Source of the DNA: Stephanodiscus triporus
Lineage: Eukaryota > Bacillariophyta > Thalassiosirophyceae > Thalassiosirales > Thalassiosiraceae
Assembly: GCA_036939755.1 (NCBI GenBank)
Contig: JALLAZ010000117.1
Span: 1-22,612 of the forward strand
Length of the DNA: 22,612 nt
Reading direction: 5' to 3'
The notes beneath the pieces are model-generated. The model saw nothing but the letters and a program-made list of their open reading frames with translations. It searched no databases and was not told where the DNA came from. Of this stretch, positions 11,301 to 20,083 are shown in pieces (within the stretch, counting starts at the first letter, position 1; each line of letters starts with the position of its first letter). The position numbers and the translations under genes are program-made.

Positions 11301-14082
11301 CCGATTGAATGGGATTCTTGCTGATGAAATGGGACTTGGTAAGACTCTCCAGGCCATATTATGCCTGTATGCTTCCTATGACACTGAGCATTCTTTAACA
11401 CCATACCGTGATAACTTTTGTCACAACATAGGAAAAACAATTCAGACCATTTCATTGATTGCCTATCTCATTGAGGCAAAACAAATTTTGGGACCGTACC
11501 TTGTAATTGTACCCCTCTCCACTCTATCAAACTGGGTGAATGAATTTGCAAAATGGCTACCCGCCGCCACTCTTGTCTGCTACAAAGGCACGCCACAACA
11601 ACGGAAACAGTTGTTTCGAGACGAAGTTGCCGATGGACACTTCAATGTCTTATTAACTACTTATGAATTTGTAATCCGAGACAAGGGCAGTCTCAAGAAG
11701 ATCGCATGGCAATATGCGATTGTAGATGAGGGGCATCGCATGAAGAACAATCAATCGAAGTTTTCGATTACGCTTGGGACTCAGTACCAGACAAGGCGTC
11801 GGGTGTTGTTGACGGGAACGCCTCTTCAGAATAATCTACCTGAGCTTTGGGCATTATTGAATTTTTTGCTGCCTGAGATCTTCAATTCCGCGGAAAGTTT
11901 TGATCAATGGTGAGTGTTTGCATTGTTAGTGGACGTACGATGTAGCTTTCTTTTACTTTCAGACTGCTGCTCAGCTAGCATCGTGATTCTCACTTTTTTG
12001 TCTCCATACATATTTCTTTTCTCAAGGTTCAACAAGCCCTTTTCATCTTTCGGGAAGAACACCACAGGCGAAAATGGTGACGACTCATCAAACGAATTGC
12101 TTTCCAACGAGGAGCGTATGCTTATCATTCATCGCCTTCATGAACTACTACGCCCTTTCATGCTTCGACGCATCAAGAGCGAAGTCCTTGATCAGCTCCC
12201 TGAAAAAGTTGAGAAAGTCATTCGATGCGAATTATCCTCATGGCAGAAGGAGTTGTATAAACAAATCAGTCGCAAGATTGCGGGAGAAGCTGCCACCAAA
12301 AACTTCAACCGCGGATTGAACAATGTTGTCATGCAACTTCGAAAGGTGTGCAACCATCCGTATTTATTTTCCCAGGATGGATATCACATCAATGACGACA
12401 TAATTCGAACTTCTGGCAAGGTTGAACTTTTGGATAGGATGCTTCCTAAGTTAAAGGCCGCCGGACATCGTGTGCTCATGTTCACCCAAATGACTAAGAT
12501 GATGCCGATACTTGAAGATTACTTTGCGTTCCGTGGATTCACATCGCTGCGTCTCGATGGGTCCACCACAGCCGATGAGCGCGAGAAGCGAATGTACATG
12601 TTCAATGCGCCCGACTCGCCATACTTTATTTTTCTCTTGTCTACCCGCGCTGGAGGCCTTGGACTGAACTTGGCAACTGCTGATACAGTCATCATATTTG
12701 ACAGGTGAGTGGGAACATGTTTTCTTCCTAATTTTGAAGACACTTCCAATAAAGCCCTGAACGTCTCTCATTCCCCATTTGACAGTGATTGGAATCCAAT
12801 GATGGACCTTCAGGCCCAAGACCGAGCACATCGAATAGGTCAAAGGAAGGACGTACGAGTTTTTCGCATCATTACTCAATCACCAGTCGAGGAAAAAATT
12901 CTAAGCCGTGCCACAGAGAAACTCCAAATGAACGAACTTGTTGTGGAAGCGGGAAAGTTTGACAAGAGTGGACAAGACAAGGAGGACAACAGCCTGGAAA
13001 GGTTGAAGATGATGGAACTTCTTCTGGATAATTTTGATCAAAATCAGAATGCTCAAGGTGCTGCCACATCTGAAGAGGACTTCGAAAAGGACACAGACGA
13101 TGGAGAAGAAGAATATTCCGGTGATCTCTTGAACGAAATGATCAGTACCAATGATGATGATTACAAGCTGTATTGTGAGATGGACCTGGCTAGGACTAAT
13201 GCTCCTGCTTTGTACGCTGATGTCAATGATTGCCCTGATTGGATTCGCTATCCCAACGGTAAACCTGAAGAAGGCGCGGAACTTTTTGACGATGACCAGC
13301 TTCTCGGAAAACGCCGCGCAGCTGCAGGTGATAAAGTGTATGACGACGGCATGACCGAGAAGCAATTCTGTCGCATGATGGATAAACACGCGACAGAGGA
13401 GGAAAACGGCAAGAAAAAAAGGAAAAAGAAGCGCAATCGCAACTCTGTTGACACTTCCCTCATCCTTGATTTTGATGATGGCGCAAGGAAACGAAGCAAA
13501 ACGAAGCATCTCCAGATTGATGACACATCTTCACGTTCAAAGGCAGGCTCGTCATCTGCAATTGGTTTTGGAAGTGGAGAAGTTAGCGCTGCCATGTACG
13601 ACAGGCTCCTCAGCATAACGCGGTCCATCATTTACTTAAAAGAGAAGGGCACGAAACGAAAATTATCTGACATATTTTTGGAAAAGCCATGCCCCCAGAC
13701 TTACCCTGACTACTATCAACTTATCGATAAACCGATTGGAATGAATGACATACTTCGAAAGTGCCGGGCAAAGCTTTACTCCTCTGCCAATGATTTTCTG
13801 GATGATTGGAATACTCTTTTCAAGAACGCCCTAACCTATAATGGTGAAGGCTCGTGGATTGCCAATGACGCCGAGGTTATTAGAGGAGAACTGGACAGGC
13901 TCATGGCGAAGAATGCTCTCGGTGCCAGTGTTGAAGAAGCGAAGAAGCCTGTTCGAATCAAGCTGTCCCTTAAAATGGGCAAAAAGAAAGAGCCAACAGG
14001 CAATGGTGTAGCTACCCCTGATACCATGAGGGTTGATTCTGACGAGAAATTTGATTCTGATTCTGACTCCGATGACAGCTGA
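8308..14082 (+). CDS. BRM: SWI/SNF chromatin-remodelling ATPase, BRM/SNF2 type
   Basis: Catalytic ATPase of a SWI/SNF complex: it slides or ejects nucleosomes in the nucleus. Four exons, 8308-11338, 11432-11909, 12027-12704 and 12786-14082, join in frame to 1827 residues. Order: Gln-rich tail with repeats (to about 740); a possible degenerate QLQ ([16 protein letters not shown], about 348-390); HSA (about 795-870) and post-HSA ending near 925; ATPase lobe 1 with Walker A DEMGLGKT (1006-1013) and DEGH (1109-1112); lobe 2 with [22 protein letters not shown] and [11 protein letters not shown]; a SnAC-like acidic region; a basic patch [10 protein letters not shown]; and a bromodomain (about 1665-1775) keeping YPDYY and the acetyl-lysine-type Asn in TYN. 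HSA, SnAC and bromodomain together separate it from ISWI, CHD and INO80. The start could be 8203 instead. Confidence 0.95.
8857..8928 (+). repeat. Three 24-bp repeats in BRM Gln-rich tail
   Basis: Three head-to-tail 24-bp units (8857-8880, 8881-8904, 8905-8928) encode [16 protein letters not shown] and QQPQIHQP. The first two differ by one base. They sit inside the low-complexity N-terminus and probably vary in copy number between strains. Confidence 0.85.
9898..10047 (+). repeat. Five 30-bp repeats in BRM Gln-rich tail
   Basis: Five contiguous 30-bp units encode variants of [10 protein letters not shown]: the third has ARQQQAAQL and the last two have AQQKQASQL. Copies 4 and 5 are nearly identical, as are 1 and 2, which suggests stepwise duplication. 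A partial diverged unit precedes them. The pattern predicts a helical Gln/Ala-rich segment. Confidence 0.9.
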
Positions 14083-14276
14083 TGTACAAGAAGCACCAAC
14101 GACTAAGAAGAGGAGGAATTCCACAAGTTGATTTGCACAATGCAATATTACACACATAATTATTCATTCCCGTGATGAAAAATTATTGCATTTGATAAAT
14201 ATAGTTTTTTTACTCTCTGTAACCAATCATCCGTTGATACGTCCGGAAGTTTGTCAACCACATCATTTAAGGCCTC

Positions 14277-15234
14277 CTACATGCAAATTCGATATGTCAC
14301 ATATCTCCCCGCAGTCTCGCTGGGCCGAATAATCTTGACCACCTGCCCCCTTTTCATTCCATAGTATCTAGCAACTGGGTCGTTTGGTTGAATGCGTGGA
14401 AGCTGGGTATCACGAAGGCGGTACCGCTTGAGAAGTTCCTGCTTCTCATTTTGGGAGAGAACGAGATGTTCTGGAACCTGGTGTTTCGAGTATCGTAGAT
14501 ACAAATAAAAATAATGAAATGTGCGCCGAAGCGTTAATAGAACAAAAATAATAATTTTCTAAAGGAATAAGCAATACTCACCAGTATGTGATCGGTGATA
14601 TCCACCAGAAGCTCTGCCTCCTTGAAGTGCTCGATCCTAAAACTATCACTCATTTCCTGAACAGCCTGCTTGGCAAATGGAGTAATATCCCCCCGCAAGA
14701 CCAATATTGCGTTGGAGACACTTTCATCCTTCATACGATCCGTTAAGATTTTGATGGGCTTCACTCCAACTTTTTCATCCTCGGGAAAAAAAACGAATAG
14801 TTGATTCGTCTCATCGTCGGATTTTTCCTGTTTGTGTGTGTGTGTGTGTTGTTTATGTTATTTTGTTATTGGAAGGCGATGAATTCATTTGAAGAGAATA
14901 CATAAAAAAATCATGAGTACGGGCGCTGTCCATTGTGATCGGTCCGAAAAGAACATTATCAACATAATGGAGGGGGTTGAATCATATCTCTCACCACTAG
15001 AATGGTCAATCCCTCCCTTGACGGGTACTCCCCAAATCTTTGCGTAAAATCCATCGGGGTCATCTCTTTCATCTCTCGGCTGACCATGTAGCCTCGCTTG
15101 GCCAACATGGAGCTAATGGTTTTGTAAACGCGGAAGAGCCTTGATGCCTCAGTCGTCAGGGTGCCAGCGCCGCGGTCGATACGCGTGATGCCTGATGGCG
15201 AGTCGTTTGTTGGCTGCTCAAAGTCCATCATCAT
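14277..15234 (-). CDS. RPB5: RNA polymerase I/II/III subunit RPABC1 (RPB5)
   Basis: A shared subunit of nuclear RNA polymerases I, II and III that forms part of the lower jaw contacting downstream DNA. Three exons on the minus strand, 15234-14995, 14827-14582 and 14477-14277, join in phase 0 to 228 residues, slightly longer than the usual 210-215. Introns are 167 and 104 nt. The N-terminal jaw domain includes [20 protein letters not shown]. The middle exon supplies [19 protein letters not shown]. The C-terminal assembly domain has [39 protein letters not shown] and GRYVTYRI, which are almost invariant. Start: three consecutive ATG codons at 15234, 15231 and 15228; the first is used here. The 3' end faces BRM with 194 bp between the stops. 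Confidence 0.97.
14833..14848. repeat. (TG)8 microsatellite in RPB5 intron 1
   Basis: Eight TG repeats on the plus strand, read as (CA)8 in the RPB5 transcript. The tract lies a few bases before the exon 2 acceptor, where a polypyrimidine tract is normally expected. Confidence 0.9.
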
Positions 15235-15426
15235 TCTGGTCAAGAGATAAAATAATGAGCTCCCCGACGCGACGCTCACAGGCAGTGACTGATGCTGGAC
15301 AGACGGGAGAGCTTAAGTATGCATTCGCGTATCGTACCGCCGTACGGTACGTAGAGAAACACGTAGATATACGAAAGTACTCTAAGTATCGTATGTTATA
15401 ATATGTAACCCCACACCAAACACACC
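15235..15426. promoter_or_regulatory. Divergent promoter, RPB5 / 15427 gene
   Basis: 192 bp between two outward ATG codons. It contains GTATCGTA twice (15329-15336 and 15386-15393) and a perfect inverted repeat, CGTACCG / CGGTACG (15333-15339 and 15345-15351, 5-nt spacer), overlapping the first copy. TATAAT-like sequence lies at about 15398-15404. Regulatory function is inferred from position and repetition. Confidence 0.45.
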
Positions 15427-16038
15427 ATGATGGCCTCCTTCGGAATGCTGACGGTTAGCATCCGATCTGCGCCATCGATAGCTCGATCAATCGCCCCAAA
15501 ATCAAGCATTGGGTCCATTTCCCTATTCTCCACTGTGTCTCCCCCCCCGGCAGCCGCATATAAGAAATCAACAACCACCCTAGACGACCGATACGGTCGA
15601 TTCACCTCACAAACAACATTACTGACGGCGCCCAGTAATCGCGGCAGTGGTGTTTCGGATTGGCTAGCGTGGAAATCGGCGTTGGGGCATTTCCGTAAGG
15701 AACAAAAGGAGGATATCAATAATCTCCAATGGATGTTGGACTCGTTGCGTATCGCTCGAATGCCAAGCAATTCGCCAACGCCTTCGGGCGTACCCAAACT
15801 GCCTCCGCAACAACACCAAAAGGGGGATTCCAATGATCTCCAATGGTTAAAAGACCCATTGCGTGTTGCAATTTTTCCAAGAAATGAATCAACGGCTGTA
15901 AGCGTACCGCGTACTTTCCAAGTGATGAATAGAAATGCACGCAAGCCTAAAAGGGCAAACCACGGGAAAAGACCATGCTCGCGTGTTAGGAGGAGATACA
16001 AGGTGAAGAAGTGGGCTAATACGTGCAGGAAAGGTTAA
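15427..16038 (+). CDS. Unknown basic protein with mitochondrial-type presequence and an internal duplication
   Basis: A single-exon gene of 203 residues that I do not recognise. The first 45 or so residues (MMASFGMLTVSIRSAPSIAR, then SIGSISLFSTVS) are rich in Ser, Ala, Ile and Arg and look like a mitochondrial presequence. The middle has two consecutive related segments starting DINNLQW (15712) and DSNDLQW (15826), unit length 38 codons, about 14 of 28 positions identical. The end, MNRNARKPKRANHGKRPCSR and RRRYKVKKWANTCRKG, is strongly basic with two Cys, as in small organellar ribosomal or RNA-binding proteins; that role is only a guess. Start: ATG 15427, or 15430 immediately after. It diverges from RPB5 and converges on the RING1-like gene. 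Confidence 0.8.
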   Translation: MMASFGMLTVSIRSAPSIARSIAPKSSIGSISLFSTVSPPPAAAYKKSTTTLDDRYGRFTSQTTLLTAPSNRGSGVSDWLAWKSALGHFRKEQKEDINNLQWMLDSLRIARMPSNSPTPSGVPKLPPQQHQKGDSNDLQWLKDPLRVAIFPRNESTAVSVPRTFQVMNRNARKPKRANHGKRPCSRVRRRYKVKKWANTCRKG

Positions 16039-16359
16039 GGTGCATCTAGGAACCTGCTGGGATCCTGTGCCGAGGGTTGGCATAAATTCGGAGTAAGTTT
16101 AGGAACCCAATTTCAGAGGGGGAAGAACCATCCCTGCGCGCAGGAAGGTTTAAAAACGTGGCGTAAAAATGAGGCTCCTTGTAGATGAATGGGGCGAAAG
16201 TATTTTTTGTGCGCTAATATTAGTGATAGTCATCGATGGCAATAAAGCCAATTAGAACCTGAAACACGCCGGTTATTCTTTAACTACAAGAAATATTACG
16301 ATGTCCTAAGCGTTTCTATTCCATACATGAACCAATTCGAATTCTTTAAAAAACAACAT
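16039..16359. other. Tail-to-tail gap between the 15427 gene and RING1-like gene
   Basis: This 321-bp gap shows no coding signal on either strand and should contain two 3' UTRs. It includes AATAAA near 16241 (gcaataaagcc) on the plus strand, about 200 bases after the upstream stop, a possible polyadenylation signal. Confidence 0.4.
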
Positions 16360-17661
16360 TCAACCAGTATAATCGAATATCTCAGGAAGTATGCGATAAT
16401 AAAGAATCATCTCGCGATTCATTGGATTATCACATATTTCCCGATGAACCACAGCCAAAGTGATGTCATTCGGGAGAACGACGGCATCTTCGTCAGCAAT
16501 TGCCAAAATCTAAACGAAGGGAGTAATCAATGAGTATGGTGTCATGCACTTATCGTCGTATAAAAGCAGATAATTTATTCCACGCACCTGAAAATGTTGA
16601 TAGGGCGAATAGCCCAATTTCCTCCCCAAGAATATTTTCAACGTTTCCATCGTCATCTCTTTAGACGTTCGAATGTATTCCTTTCTTAGCCTGTCGACCG
16701 CTGTCTCTTGTGGATGACGTCGAAGAATTATCTCAATCAAGGGGGATTCTTTCAGTCCAGCGTTACCTCTCGCAGGGGGGGTTACAGTTTCCCCCAACAA
16801 TCCAGGAATTGCAGCCTTCCTTTTCTACAATTACACGGCCAAAGGACGGGGAAATACACGAGGTTACACTTGAGTAAATGCTCATCTGTACAAGATAACA
16901 ATATGAGTTAAATAAATCACTCACCCGTTGTTCGGCTTGATGCAACATGCCCCTCTTGCGGCTCTCTGCATATGCGTTGTTCATGTTCTTCTTGTTCAAT
17001 TTTTCGATTTCTAACTCCTCGAGTTTCTCAAGCTCCTCAATGTCGCCATATATGCTTTTGATTAATTCATCAAAGTTGGTATCAGGACTTTGTGTGACAA
17101 ATATACGGAACAAAGAATTAGTTCTCAATGGTTCTCAATTGATGGGGGGAGGGCGCTTTTTTGCACGCAGCACGCAGCTCACCGAAAGCTCCTCCTAGAA
17201 GGGATATGAATCCTGCACTGGGGACACTGCTTTTTCCCGACCCTTAAACATTTTTCAATGCAATCGTAGCAGAACCTATGCAGACACTCCTTGACGATTC
17301 GTGTGTTTCTTATGTAACCGAGGCAGACGGGACAGTGAAACTCGGGGCCCAATACCTGAGGGAGTGCCGAGCAAACGCGAGTACGTCAATAAATGCAAAT
17401 GCGAACGAATAAATTTGCTCCCGACGTTCAGGCAATCGGTTTGGCCACCGTCAATATTATTCGCACCTTCAGCTGAATCCGAACCCTGGCGTCGGGATCT
17501 TCATTTTCTCTTCGCGGCTCTCGGTGTATGTCGAACAGCGTCAGGCCAGGAACTTCGACATATTCTTGCCATTTCGATACAGGATTGAAGACGACCAGCT
17601 CCTCGCCTGCATTTGCAGGAGGCGCGGGCGGGTTTGGATGTGTAGGGGGACGTTTGCTCAT
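16360..17661 (-). CDS. RING1: Polycomb PRC1 RING-finger E3 ligase, RING1/RNF2 type
   Basis: RING1 proteins are the catalytic core of Polycomb complex 1 and monoubiquitinate histone H2A in the nucleus. Five exons on the minus strand, 17661-17467, 17355-17183, 17087-16925, 16824-16588 and 16509-16360, join to 305 residues; introns are 111, 95, 100 and 78 nt. A C3HC4 RING is complete: C73, C76, C89, H91, C94, C97, C109, C112, inside VKECLHRFCYDCIEKCLRVG. It is followed by PSRRSFRPDTNFDELIKSIY, the RING1-specific sequence after the ring (animals have SKRSLRPDPNFDALI), with a basic pair R119-R120 where the nucleosome-contact residues lie. A coiled, charged linker leads to a RAWUL-like C-terminus (about 202-298): SPLIEIILRRHP, KEYIRTSKEMTMETLK and ITLAVVHREICDN. 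Ring plus RAWUL is the RING1 architecture; other RAWUL RING proteins (PCGF) are an alternative, but the post-ring sequence favours RING1. Confidence 0.85.
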
Positions 17662-17838
17662 GCTTTCTACTTATCCATCCACGAATAAGGTTACGGCCGT
17701 TCGGCTGCAAAACGCGAGCACCGATTAGCCATTTTTATGCACACCACGAGATAACGAGATACGATACGATACTACGCAGAGCTGTCTTCGTGCGCCTGCT
17801 GTGACATAAAATCCCTGACGCTCTCGCGGAGGTCAATC
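17662..17838. promoter_or_regulatory. Divergent promoter, RING1-like / histidine phosphatase
   Basis: 177 bp between outward ATG codons. It contains two overlapping copies of TACGATAC (17760-17772) within an array of GATA/CGATA-like steps (about 17749-17775). No TATA box is evident. The promoter role is inferred from position. Confidence 0.45.
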
Positions 17839-18753
17839 ATGACATACTCCTACCGCACTTCTGCCCTGTCCACCGCCGTCTACAATGCCGGCGCATCCTC
17901 CTCCTCCTCCTCCTCATCATCATCATCATCCGTGTCAGCGGTCAAATTGTTCTCGTTGACCGAGATGAACTCCCCCGTCCGTCACGAATCGACGACGTCG
18001 AAAGTCGTCCACCTGGTCCGCCACGCCGAGGGGACGCACAACCTGAGCGAGGACGAGTCCAAACTGCCGCTGCACTTCGATGCCGCTCTGACGCCTAGGG
18101 GGGTGGAACAATGCCTTCGTTTGGCGGAGCGAACGAGGACGCTGGACGTCGATGCGGTTTTGGTCAGTCCGATGACCCGATGCCTGGAGACCGCACGGTT
18201 GTCGTTCCCGCATCTGTATAATCGCGACGACGGGGTTAATTCGAGTGAGGACCGCGACGGCGGCGGCGGCGGCGGCGGCGTCGCGGCGGCGGTACCGTTC
18301 GTCGCATACGAGGAATGGAGGGAGACTGTCAATTACCTCTGCGATTCGCGACGGCCGAGGTCAACACTGGAGGGGCTGTACCCCCGGGTCGACTTCGACC
18401 GCCTGGTTTCCGACGACGATCCGATATGGTCCCACTACGAGGGAATTTTCGGGTGTCACCTGACGCACGCGTCGCACCGAGAATCTAACGATCCGACCTC
18501 GTTGTGCGATAGGGCGCATTCGGCGTGGAGGGCGCTTCTGGACCGTCCCGAGAGGAATTTGGCGTTGGTCGGGCATTCCGCGTTCTTCATGCACATGTTC
18601 ACCCCGTTGTTTCCCGAGTTGGAGGGCGTGGTAGTCTACAAAGACGAGGGGGTCGAGAAGATGATGACTGAATCAAAGTTTGAGAATTGCGAGCTTAGGA
18701 GTGTGCTGGTGGATGTCCCTCATCGTGATGCGGGACACGATGAGGATGAATAA
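17839..18753 (+). CDS. Histidine phosphatase superfamily protein (phosphoglycerate-mutase-like)
   Basis: A single-exon gene of 304 residues in the histidine phosphatase superfamily, closest in pattern to the plant phosphoglycerate-mutase-like proteins. The catalytic set is visible: LVRHAEGTHN with R61 and H62 (phosphorylated His), R114 in SPMTRCLETA, E in the EEWRE block (158-162), and the second His, H246, in LVGHSAFF. CDSRRPRSTLEGLYPRVDFD also matches the plant group. The substrate cannot be read from sequence; it is not a glycolytic mutase by default. The N-terminus is variable, with a 12-Ser run (residues 20-31) from TCC/TCA repeats, and a Gly run from GGC repeats sits in a loop near residue 142. 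Translation could start at Met43 instead. The DNA is clearly richer in G+C and CpG than genes left of it. Confidence 0.88.
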   Translation: MTYSYRTSALSTAVYNAGASSSSSSSSSSSSVSAVKLFSLTEMNSPVRHESTTSKVVHLVRHAEGTHNLSEDESKLPLHFDAALTPRGVEQCLRLAERTRTLDVDAVLVSPMTRCLETARLSFPHLYNRDDGVNSSEDRDGGGGGGGVAAAVPFVAYEEWRETVNYLCDSRRPRSTLEGLYPRVDFDRLVSDDDPIWSHYEGIFGCHLTHASHRESNDPTSLCDRAHSAWRALLDRPERNLALVGHSAFFMHMFTPLFPELEGVVVYKDEGVEKMMTESKFENCELRSVLVDVPHRDAGHDEDE

Positions 18754-19211
18754 GAACATCTAACGATGTATTGAATTCTATTGCGACGAATGCCACAATG
18801 CCATGAGTTGTTACGGTTGATGGATAGCATCTGCTACTTTAATTGATATGGTGACGATTTACAGAATGAATAGTTGTGATATTGTCAAAACTGAAATACA
18901 CTATATCAAGTACAAAAGGAAAGCGGGAGTAGCAGTACAAATAGATGGAGGATGTATCGTATAGACTCTGAGAAACCAATATAAACAAAGAGAGTATGCT
19001 TGGACAAAATAAATTTAAGTAGAAGTACAATCCTTATCCATGGTCTCTTTTTTTCTTGACTCGATTGGTCAAGTCATTACCGCCTATTTTAACGGATTTG
19101 TCGCAACGCCCAACACCTCTCCCGTTTGTCCATTCGGCGCCTTCGTGCGGCGGCAATTCAACGAAATATCATCGAAAACAGAAACCTCTGCGCATAAATC
19201 AAAATAATGTA
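18754..19211. other. Tail-to-tail gap between the phosphatase gene and TRAPPC2
   Basis: 458 bp, A+T rich in its first half and mixed later. No coding signal. AATAAA lies near 19007. One GTATCGTA copy is at 18954-18961, the only instance of that motif in a tail-to-tail gap. Confidence 0.45.
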
Positions 19212-19781
19212 TCATGAGAGATATGCTCTCGCCGCAGCTCGCACACGCGCATCGAATGCCTTCGATGTTATTGGTGTGTCATACTTGTAAAATGGATTCA
19301 TCGACAGCTGGACGAGGTTTACGAGTGGTAGCGAATGAAAATAAATAGATTACGACGGAGTGAGACATTCATCATAGGTGATAATGCCAACGTTACTGAA
19401 CGGCAAATAATATGGCATATAAGTGCGTACCTTGACGTAATACCCATACACCTCGTTGAAGAAATTCTTGATGACCTCCTCCCCCTTCCCCCCGTGCAAT
19501 AGCATGAACTTGACGTTCGCCGCCGTTAGGAACGTCGACACCTGCTGCTGGTTCACCTTGTCGACCACGCGCAGGTACATGCTGTTGGTCGTCCACGCGC
19601 TCTTCTCGACAAGGTCCAACGCCGAATGCAGGACGAAGTAATTCTGTCGCGTGGACATCTCGCTCTGCTGCTGTGTGACGCCGCCGGGGGTACCCCCCGT
19701 CGACGAGAGGGAGGTGTCGATTTCGGCCTCGAAGAGGGGTTCGTTCTTGCCTACTATCACGAAGAGGACCGGGGACGACAT
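19212..19781 (-). CDS. TRAPPC2: Trafficking protein particle complex subunit 2 (sedlin/Trs20)
   Basis: A longin-fold subunit of the TRAPP tethering complexes that act in ER-Golgi and Golgi vesicle traffic. Two exons on the minus strand, 19781-19431 and 19307-19212, join in phase 0 to 148 residues; human sedlin has 140. The intron is 123 nt. The start MSSPVLFVIVGKNEPLFEAE is the usual longin strand. FVLHSALDLVEKSAWTTNSM and YLRVVDKVNQQQVSTFLTAA follow, then KFMLLHGGKGEEVIKNFFNE. The exon junction restores YVK-LSMNPFY, a near-invariant block, and the protein ends SKAFDARVRAAARAYLS. The frame is open upstream of the chosen ATG, but no ATG is present there. Residues 29-46 form a Ser/Thr/Gly/Gln loop not seen in the human protein. 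Confidence 0.95.
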
Positions 19782-20083
19782 GGTCGGTTTTCGCGAGTCG
19801 TTCGAATCCGATGATAGGTACTCTAGGTAATGTTGTTTTGTCAATGTACCTACTTTACGTATGGTACCTGGCAAGGGCGGCAAGAGTTGTTACTATGTAA
19901 GTAACAAGTGTAACAGCACCAACCCCATTCACGACTACGAGTCCCGACTCCCTTTTTTCTTCTCGCCCCAATAAAATACTCCTATTTTTTATCGTACGAT
20001 AGCCACCGCGCCACCTCGCTCCGCCGCCACCTCGCTCCGCCGCCGCCGCCACCGCCACCGCCACCGCCACCGCCACCGCCACC
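19782..20083. promoter_or_regulatory. Divergent promoter, TRAPPC2 / RBM22
   Basis: 302 bp between outward ATG codons. It holds a perfect 12-bp palindrome, TATCGTACGATA (19990-20001), two copies of GCCACCTCGCTCCGCC-like sequence (about 20009-20040), and the ACCGCC repeat just before the RBM22 start. In-frame TAG at 20000-20002 shows that translation of RBM22 cannot begin further upstream. Confidence 0.45.
20051..20080 (+). repeat. (ACCGCC)5 repeat in RBM22 leader
   Basis: Five perfect ACCGCC units directly precede ACCATG, the RBM22 start. The unit is itself similar to the favoured context upstream of eukaryotic start codons. It is preceded by CGC/GCC repeats from 20041. Confidence 0.9.

Noticed and set aside
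12901..13509. 202-residue minus-strand ORF
   Set aside because: Shadow of BRM exon 4. The plus strand gives a continuous SNF2 C-terminal region.
15396..16001. 201-residue minus-strand ORF
   Set aside because: Antisense of the 15427 gene. The plus strand has a presequence, an internal repeat and a basic tail, which the reverse reading lacks.
19350..19430. In-frame C-terminal extension of TRAPPC2 (VRTYMPYY...)
   Set aside because: It is the 5' part of the intron. Splicing to 19307 restores the conserved LSMNPFY ending.
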